Below, piece by piece: positions 59,291 to 64,000 of a stretch of 64,000 nt of DNA. Below the pieces are notes generated by a model, which saw only the letters and a program-made list of their open reading frames with translations, did no database searches and was not told the origin of the DNA. Position 1 is the stretch's first letter. Each line of letters begins with the position of its first letter. Origin of the DNA: Planctomycetota bacterium (GTDB lineage Bacteria > Planctomycetota > PLA2 > JAEUHO01). Position numbers and translations under genes: made by a program. Where the stretch lies: positions 72,021 through 136,020 of the forward strand of contig JADZCA010000117.1 of NCBI GenBank assembly GCA_020851795.1, given 5' to 3'.

Positions 59291-60484
59291 ATGCCCGCCT
59301 TCGCCCGCCACGCCGGTCACCTGCGCGAGTCCGCGACGATGCGGATCATCGGCCGGGCCAAGGCGATGAAGGCCGCCGGGGTGGACGTCGTCTCGTTCGG
59401 CGCCGGGGAGCCCGACTTCGACACCCCGGCGCACGTCCGGGAGGCGGCGATCCGGGCGATCCAAGAGGGGTTCACCAAGTACACCCCGGCCGCCGGGATC
59501 CCGGAGCTGCGCGAGGCGGTGGCGCGCAAGTTCACGGCCGACGGCCTCGCGGTGGGCCCCGACCGCACGCTCGTCGGGATCGGGGCGAAGAGCGTGCTCT
59601 TCGACGCGATCACGGTGCTCTGCGAGGAGGGTGACGAGGTCGTCGTCTTCGCGCCGTACTGGCTGTCCTACCCCGAGATGGTGGCGAGCACGGGGGCGGC
59701 GACGGTGGTCGTGCCGACGACGCCGGCCGACCGCTACGTGATCGACCCGGACCGGTTCCGCGCGGCGCTGACGCCGCGGACGAAGCTCGTGATCCTCAAC
59801 TCCCCCGGCAACCCGACGGGGACGGTGCAGCCCGACGAGGTGCAGCGCGAGGTCGGGCGGATCGCGGCCCGACACGGCGTGTGGGTGCTGTCCGACGAGA
59901 TCTACGAGCACCTCGCCTACGCCCCGGCGAAGTTCACGTCGTTCGCCCGCCTCTGCCCCGACGCCGCCGAGCGCACGATCCTCGTCAACGGCACGTCGAA
60001 GGCGTACTCGATGACGGGCTGGCGCATCGGCTACGCGGCGGGCCCGAAGGACCTCGTGGACCGGATGGTGTGCCTCCAGGGCCACGCGACGAGCGGCCCG
60101 CCGGGCATCTGCCAGCGCGCCGCGCTCGCCGCGCTCACCGGCCCCACCGACGAGATCGAGCGCATGCGCCGGGCGTTCGACGCACGCCGTCGTCTCATGG
60201 TGGACGCGCTGCGCGCGATCCCGGGCGTCGACTGCCCGGTGCCCGACGGCGCGTTCTACGCGCTCGCCGGCGTCTCCTCGTTCCTGGGCCGGCGCGCGGG
60301 CGGCCGCACGCTCGGCGACGTCTCGGCGCTCGCCGAAGCGGTGCTCGAGGAGGCCAAGGTGGCGGTGATCTCGGGCGAGCCGTTCGGGGCGCCCGACGCG
60401 ATCCGGCTCTCCTACGCGTGCAGCGAGGACACGATCCGCAAGGGCATGGACCGGCTCGCGGCGTTCTTCCGCGGGCTCGCCTGA
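59291..60484 (+). CDS. Class I pyridoxal-phosphate aminotransferase (aspartate aminotransferase-like)
   Basis: 397 residues, AspC/AAT-I subgroup 1-gamma. Motifs: V-S-F-G-A-G-E-P-D-F-D-T-P near residue 34, K-Y-T-P-A-A-G-I-P-E-L-R, N-S-P-G-N-P-T-G (170-177), S-D-E-I-Y-E (Asp202 contacts the PLP ring nitrogen) and the Schiff-base lysine Lys237 in N-G-T-S-K-A-Y-S-M-T-G-W-R-I-G-Y. The final R-L-S-Y-A carries the substrate-carboxylate Arg. It probably interconverts aspartate/oxaloacetate and glutamate/2-oxoglutarate; prephenate aminotransferase activity is an alternative in this subgroup. ATG at 59291 chosen because nine upstream residues are not family-like. A DUF5522 gene follows after five bases. 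Confidence 0.92.
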   Translation: MPAFARHAGHLRESATMRIIGRAKAMKAAGVDVVSFGAGEPDFDTPAHVREAAIRAIQEGFTKYTPAAGIPELREAVARKFTADGLAVGPDRTLVGIGAKSVLFDAITVLCEEGDEVVVFAPYWLSYPEMVASTGAATVVVPTTPADRYVIDPDRFRAALTPRTKLVILNSPGNPTGTVQPDEVQREVGRIAARHGVWVLSDEIYEHLAYAPAKFTSFARLCPDAAERTILVNGTSKAYSMTGWRIGYAAGPKDLVDRMVCLQGHATSGPPGICQRAALAALTGPTDEIERMRRAFDARRRLMVDALRAIPGVDCPVPDGAFYALAGVSSFLGRRAGGRTLGDVSALAEAVLEEAKVAVISGEPFGAPDAIRLSYACSEDTIRKGMDRLAAFFRGLA

Positions 60485-60489
60485 CGCCG

Positions 60490-60711
60490 ATGGCGCCGGG
60501 CGGGGAGCCCGCGCTCGAGGAGGGCGTGGACTACGTCGTCGAGCGCGGCTTCGTGGTCTTCACGGCGCGCTACCTGCTGCGGCGGGGCCACTGCTGCGGC
60601 TCGGGCTGCCGCCACTGTCCCTACGACGCGCAGGGTCGCCCGCGCCCCGAGGCGGTCGCGGCGATCGCGGCCGCCGAGCTTCGACGCAAGACGAAGCCGC
60701 CCGCGACGTAG
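60490..60711 (+). CDS. Small Cys-rich DUF5522-family protein
   Basis: 73 residues. A short beta/alpha N-terminus (Y-V-V-E-R-G-F-V-V-F-T-A-R-Y-L-L-R-R-G) leads to H-C-C-G-S-G-C-R-H-C-P-Y (residues 34-45). The four cysteines and two histidines are suited to bind zinc or an Fe-S cluster. This is the DUF5522 signature; function unknown. Start ATG is five bases after the aminotransferase stop, so the two are co-transcribed. The stop lies in one arm of a 3' stem-loop shared with the converging AlkD gene. Confidence 0.85.
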   Translation: MAPGGEPALEEGVDYVVERGFVVFTARYLLRRGHCCGSGCRHCPYDAQGRPRPEAVAAIAAAELRRKTKPPAT

Positions 60712-60796
60712 CCCGCCGAGCTCACGAGAGGCGAGGCGAGGCGAGCGCCCGACGCGCGTCGGGCCCCGGGCGGGGCTCGCGGATCCGGCGGGCTAC
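60708..60796. terminator. Shared stem-loop spanning two convergent stop codons
   Basis: GTAGCCCGCCG (60708-60718) and CGGCGGGCTAC (60786-60796) pair perfectly; each arm contains the TAG stop of one of the two convergent genes. The interior holds a second stem (GCGAGC with GCTCGC) and an 18-base perfect palindrome GCCCGACGCGCGTCGGGC (60747-60764). Likely a bidirectional terminator. Confidence 0.65.
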
Positions 60797-61506
60797 GACT
60801 TCTTCCCGGTGGCGAGCTTCGTCGTCACCTCGCGCCGGACGCGGGCGGCGAGCCGCGGGCCGTGGTCGGTCAGGAACCGCTCGACGACCGTGCGGTCGCG
60901 CGACGCGAGGCTGCGCAGCGCCCACGACAGCGCCTTGACGACGTGATCGTGCCGGTCGTCCACGAGCCGCGCGCACACGCGCACCGACGGCTCGACAGGC
61001 GAGGTCGCGCGCAGCGCCGCGCGCTGGAACGCCGTCGCGACGGTCGCGAGCGCCGCCCGGCGTCGCCACGGGTCCCGCGAGCGCGCCCACGCCTCGAGCA
61101 CGGAGGGGGCGAGGCTCCCCTTTGCGTACAGGGGCCCGGACAGCGTGGAGCAGAACGTGTCCACCGCCGCCCAGTTGTCGTTGCCGTCGGCGAGCGTCGC
61201 GAGCGCCTCCGCACGAAGACCGTCGCGCGCCGCCGGGACGGCGCCGAGCAGCTCGTAGGCCACGAGCCGCGCGTCGTGGTTGCGCTGCGCCACGAGCGCG
61301 TGGGCGACGTCGAGCGCGCGGGCGGGCTCCGCCCGGAGCGCGCGGGCGTGCGACCGCGCGATCCGCCGCACGTCGGGCACGGTGCACCCGAGGTGCGTCA
61401 GGTTCGTCGTGGCGTACTCCTCGGCCATGAACGCCGCGCGCCCGGCGCTCCCGACGGCGCGGAGCTCCTCGACGATGGCGCGGGCGGTCGCGGTCGCGGG
61501 ACGCAC
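60793..61506 (-). CDS. AlkD-like DNA alkylation repair protein
   Basis: 237 residues, an all-helical HEAT-like (ALK) solenoid of normal AlkD length. Family positions: M-A-E-E-Y-A-T-T-N-L near the start (M-x-x-Y in relatives), V-P-D-V-R-R-I-A, W/N-H-D-A-R-L-V-A-Y-E-L-L, N-D-N-W-A-A-V-D-T-F-C-S, S-R-D-P-W-R-R-R-A-A-L-A-T-V and H-V-V-K-A-L-S-W-A-L-R. AlkD-type enzymes excise positively charged alkylated purines such as 7-methylguanine without base flipping; the D-N-W-x-x-V-D block carries the catalytic-type Asp. GTG start at the 5' limit of the frame. Convergent with the aminotransferase-DUF5522 pair and 31 bases after the rhomboid gene on the same strand. Confidence 0.88.
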   Translation of the reverse strand: MRPATATARAIVEELRAVGSAGRAAFMAEEYATTNLTHLGCTVPDVRRIARSHARALRAEPARALDVAHALVAQRNHDARLVAYELLGAVPAARDGLRAEALATLADGNDNWAAVDTFCSTLSGPLYAKGSLAPSVLEAWARSRDPWRRRAALATVATAFQRAALRATSPVEPSVRVCARLVDDRHDHVVKALSWALRSLASRDRTVVERFLTDHGPRLAARVRREVTTKLATGKKS

Positions 61507-61537
61507 GTCGAGAGCCTACGCCACGCGGCCCCGCGGG

Positions 61538-62659
61538 CTACGAGCCGATCCGCTCCAGCTCGCGGGCGGCGGCGGCGGCGACGGTGGCGTCGCCGGTGTA
61601 GCGCGCGGCGGCCTCGAGGTGCGGGCGCGCGGCCGCGGCGTCGTGGGAGAAGCGCGAGAGGAGGATGCCGCGGCCGAAGTGCGCGAGCCCGGCGCTGCGG
61701 CTCGACGGGTAGACCTCGAGGAAGGCGCCGAAGGCCTGCAGCGCGTCGGCGAACCGGCGCCGCTCCTCGAGCCAGAGCGCCATCCGCAGGAAGTCGGTCT
61801 CGGGCAGCGAGGGCGTCCGCCCCTCGCGCAGCATCGCCGACAGGCCGTCGGCCGCGGCCTCCCAGCGGCCCGCGCGCCACATCCCGAGCACGTCCACCTC
61901 GTCGGTGGGCGCGCGGGTCCCGCCCGAGAGCGTGCGACCGCCGCCGTACGGGTCGGTCTGCACCCACGGCGCCCGCGTCGCCGGGCGCGGGGGCGCGGCG
62001 CGCGCGCCGACGAGCGCCGCGGCGGGCGCGCTCGCGCGCAGGAACGGCCGCAGCACGAGGCAGAGCAGGAGGCCCGCCGCGAAGCCGCCGAGGTGCGCGC
62101 CGTGCGCGACGCCGCCGAGCACCGTGCGGTCGAAGAGGAACGGCACGAGGTCGTTGAGGACGAACCAGAGGCCGATGACCCACGCGGCCTTCACGTAGAC
62201 GATCGTGACGACGTAGAACCAGACGAGGAGCTTGACGCGGTTGCGCGGGAACGCGACGACGTAGAGCCCCTGCACGCCGCTGATCGCCCCCGACGCGCCG
62301 AGGCTGGGCACCGCCGAGGACGGGTCGGAGACGCCGTGGACGACCGTCGCGACGAGCCCCGTGGCGAGGTAGGCGGCGAGGTAGCCGAGCCGCCCGAGCC
62401 GCGCCTCGACGTTGTCGCCGAAGATCCACAGGAACAGCATGTTCCCGAGCAGGTGCATCCAGTCGCCGTGCAGGAACATGCTCGAGAACGCGGTCTGCAG
62501 GCTCGGCGCCGACGGGACGTACGCCCAGCGCTCGACGATCCCCTCGTCGCGCCCCGACTTCTGCACGAGCACGAACACGAGCACGTTCGTCGCGATCAAC
62601 GCCCAGTTGACCCACGGCGTGCGGTGCTCGTTGGGCTCGTCGCCGATCGGGATCAGCAT
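61538..62659 (-). CDS. Rhomboid-family intramembrane serine protease with C-terminal TPR-like domain
   Basis: 373 residues. Six or seven membrane helices occupy residues 1 to about 205: H-L-L-G-N-M-L-F-L-W-I-F-G-D-N-V-E at 69-84, the serine motif G-A-S-G-A-I-S-G (Ser123), and the histidine helix G-V-A-H-G-A-H-L-G-G-F (likely His189). The soluble C-terminal about 110 residues (W-R-A-G-R-W-E-A-A-A-D-G-L, A-L-Q-A-F-G-A-F-L-E-V-Y-P-S-S) are helical tetratricopeptide-like, probably cytoplasmic and used for protein contact. Rhomboids cleave helices within the bilayer; the substrate is unknown. Followed by AlkD after 31 bases. Confidence 0.92.
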   Translation of the reverse strand: MLIPIGDEPNEHRTPWVNWALIATNVLVFVLVQKSGRDEGIVERWAYVPSAPSLQTAFSSMFLHGDWMHLLGNMLFLWIFGDNVEARLGRLGYLAAYLATGLVATVVHGVSDPSSAVPSLGASGAISGVQGLYVVAFPRNRVKLLVWFYVVTIVYVKAAWVIGLWFVLNDLVPFLFDRTVLGGVAHGAHLGGFAAGLLLCLVLRPFLRASAPAAALVGARAAPPRPATRAPWVQTDPYGGGRTLSGGTRAPTDEVDVLGMWRAGRWEAAADGLSAMLREGRTPSLPETDFLRMALWLEERRRFADALQAFGAFLEVYPSSRSAGLAHFGRGILLSRFSHDAAAARPHLEAAARYTGDATVAAAAARELERIGS

Positions 62660-62739
62660 CGAAGGCGGATCCTACCCGGGCGACGGGCGCCGTGCGCCGC
62701 CGACGGCCCCGGAGGGTCGCCGGCGGCGCGCGAGGGGGC

Positions 62740-63897
62740 TCAAGCCCCGGCGCCGGCCTTCACCGCGTCGCGGACGATGTCGCCGACCTCGTCGCACTTG
62801 TACGCGCCCGCCTTGAGCGAGCGGATGCGGCCGGTCTCGATCACGTGACGCACCGCGTTCTCGATGCGGCGGGCGGCCTTGGCCTCGCCGAGGTGCTCGA
62901 GCATCATCCGCGCCGCCTCGATCGCGGCGATCGGGTTCGCGGAGTTCTGCCCGCGGTACTTCGGCGCCGAGCCGTGGATCGGCTCGAACATCGAGATCTT
63001 GCCCGGGTGGATGTTGCCGGAGGCCGCGATGCCGAGCCCGCCCTGGATCATCGCGCCGATGTCCGTGATGATGTCGCCGAACAGGTTCGGCGTGACGAGC
63101 GTGTCGAACCACTCGGGGCTCTTGACCATCCACATGCAGGCCGCGTCGATGTAGGCGTGGTCCTGCTCGATCTCGGGGTACTCCTTGCCGACCTCGGCGA
63201 AGGTGCGGGTCCAGATGTCCTGCGCGCGGATCGCGTTCGCCTTGTCCACGAGCGTGAGGCGGCGCTTCTTGTTGCGCTTCTTGCAGACCTCGTAGGCGTA
63301 GCGGATCACGCGCTCGACGCCCTGGCGCGTGTAGATCATCTCGGCGATCGCGACCTCGTGCGGCGTGCCCTTGCGGTGGATGCCGCCGAGCCCGGCGTAC
63401 GCGTCCTCGGTGTTCTCGCGGACCACGACCATGTCCACGTCGGCCGGCTTCTTGTCCTTCAGCGGGCACAGCGCCTCGTGGTAGAGGCGGATCGGGCGCA
63501 GGTTGACGAAGAGGTCGAAGGTCTGGCGCACGCCCCAGATGATCTGGCGCTCGAGGAAGCCCGTCTCGACGCGCGGGTCGCCGATGGCGCCGAGGAAGAT
63601 GGCGTCCATGCGGCCCATCTCCTCGAGGGCCGCGGCCGGCATCGCCTCCTTCGTCGCGAGGTAGTGGTCGGCCCCGTAGGGGTAGACCTTGCGCTCGACG
63701 AGGAAGCCGTCGATCTCGGCGACCGCGTCGAGGACCTTGAGGCCCTCGCGGACGACCTCCTCGCCGATGCCGTCGCCGGGGAGCACCGCGATGCGGTGCG
63801 TGCGGGGCGCCTTGCCCCCGCCCTTGCCGGTCGCCTTGGACGGCTTCGCCGTCGCCGCCGCCTTCGCCGGAGCCTTGCTCGTCGCCGCCTTGGCCAT
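62740..63897 (-). CDS. Isocitrate/3-isopropylmalate dehydrogenase-family enzyme (LeuB-like) with Lys/Ala-rich N-terminal tail
   Basis: 385 residues. After an unusual about 33-residue tail rich in Ala, Lys and Ser (A-P-A-K-A-A-A-T-A-K-P-S-K), the enzyme starts at H-R-I-A-V-L-P-G-D-G-I-G. Further motifs: G-V-R-Q-T-F-D-L-F-V-N-L-R-P, V-V-V-R-E-N-T-E-D-A-Y-A-G-L-G-G, catalytic Lys in V-D-K-A-N, T-P-N-L-F-G-D-I-I-T-D-I (metal Asp pair) and F-E-P-I-H-G-S-A-P-K-Y. It oxidatively decarboxylates a 2-hydroxy acid with NAD. The overall pattern favours 3-isopropylmalate (leucine synthesis), but R-E-N-T-E-D also occurs in isocitrate dehydrogenases, so substrate is open. No other leu gene is present. ATG has GGAGGG four bases upstream. 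Confidence 0.85.
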   Translation of the reverse strand: MAKAATSKAPAKAAATAKPSKATGKGGGKAPRTHRIAVLPGDGIGEEVVREGLKVLDAVAEIDGFLVERKVYPYGADHYLATKEAMPAAALEEMGRMDAIFLGAIGDPRVETGFLERQIIWGVRQTFDLFVNLRPIRLYHEALCPLKDKKPADVDMVVVRENTEDAYAGLGGIHRKGTPHEVAIAEMIYTRQGVERVIRYAYEVCKKRNKKRRLTLVDKANAIRAQDIWTRTFAEVGKEYPEIEQDHAYIDAACMWMVKSPEWFDTLVTPNLFGDIITDIGAMIQGGLGIAASGNIHPGKISMFEPIHGSAPKYRGQNSANPIAAIEAARMMLEHLGEAKAARRIENAVRHVIETGRIRSLKAGAYKCDEVGDIVRDAVKAGAGA

Positions 63898-64000
63898 GGG
63901 ACCCTCCGAGCCGCGCGCCGGGGGCTTCCCGGGCGGCGGAGGGCCCAAGGAATCACGACCTCGGTCGGCTCCCAAGTTGCGCCGGGGCCCGGCCGCAGAG

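Overview
The window is very GC-rich bacterial chromosome, and a member of the Planctomycetota (or a close PVC-group relative) is the likely source. The indicators are two gene pairs built on DUF1501 (one with DUF1549/DUF1553, one with DUF1800), a secreted Pro/Cys-rich beta-barrel protein resembling planctomycetal BBP7-type proteins, a DUF1573-like fragment, a DUF5522 protein, several outer-membrane/lipoprotein functions and a WbsX-like protein. This placement is inference from gene content; no rRNA or universal marker is present.

Layout. 0-3.6 kb: the 3' end of a secreted-type protein gene, a REP-associated (RAYT) transposase flanked on both sides by near-perfect palindromes, and a HEAT-repeat membrane protein. 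3.6-21 kb: two paralogous giant lipoproteins (about 3,494 and 1,900 residues) made of about 29 and 14 IPT/TIG-like Ig domains plus a C-terminal propeller. A cyclophilin lipoprotein gene lies between them. 21-24.2 kb: a carboxypeptidase-regulatory-like repeat protein and the outer-membrane barrel protein. 24.3-28.5 kb: lnt and apgM in one operon, then a GNAT acetyltransferase. 28.6-42.7 kb: envelope glycan genes. These are a GT2 / lipid-A-disaccharide-synthase-N-like / GT83 operon with 4-nt overlaps, a DUF1800-DUF1501 pair, an AsnB-type amidotransferase behind two GT83 genes, and a fourth, divergent GT83. 42.7-45.8 kb: a DUF1549/1553-DUF1501 operon. 46-48 kb: an OsmC-QueF-SpoIIE phosphatase operon. 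48.4-53 kb: a CPBP membrane protease-like protein, an ACT-domain malic enzyme and a YyaL/DUF255 thioredoxin-fold protein. 53.1-55.6 kb: tRNA-Leu(GAG), a 177-bp tandem repeat array and a second, large malic enzyme. 55.7-64 kb: a WbsX-like protein, an unknown membrane-anchored protein, an aminotransferase with a DUF5522 protein, an AlkD-like protein, a rhomboid protease and an isopropylmalate-dehydrogenase-like enzyme.

Themes. Most genes concern the cell envelope: lipoprotein maturation (Lnt), several lipoproteins and Tat substrates, membrane glycosyltransferases and two membrane proteases. No transcription factor is visible. The most distinctive content is non-coding or repetitive: the REP/RAYT family, a family of hairpins that begin inside stop codons, a three-way-junction element after lnt, the 177-bp array, and the expanded Ig-repeat paralogues. 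There is no CRISPR array, prophage or secretion-system locus in the window.
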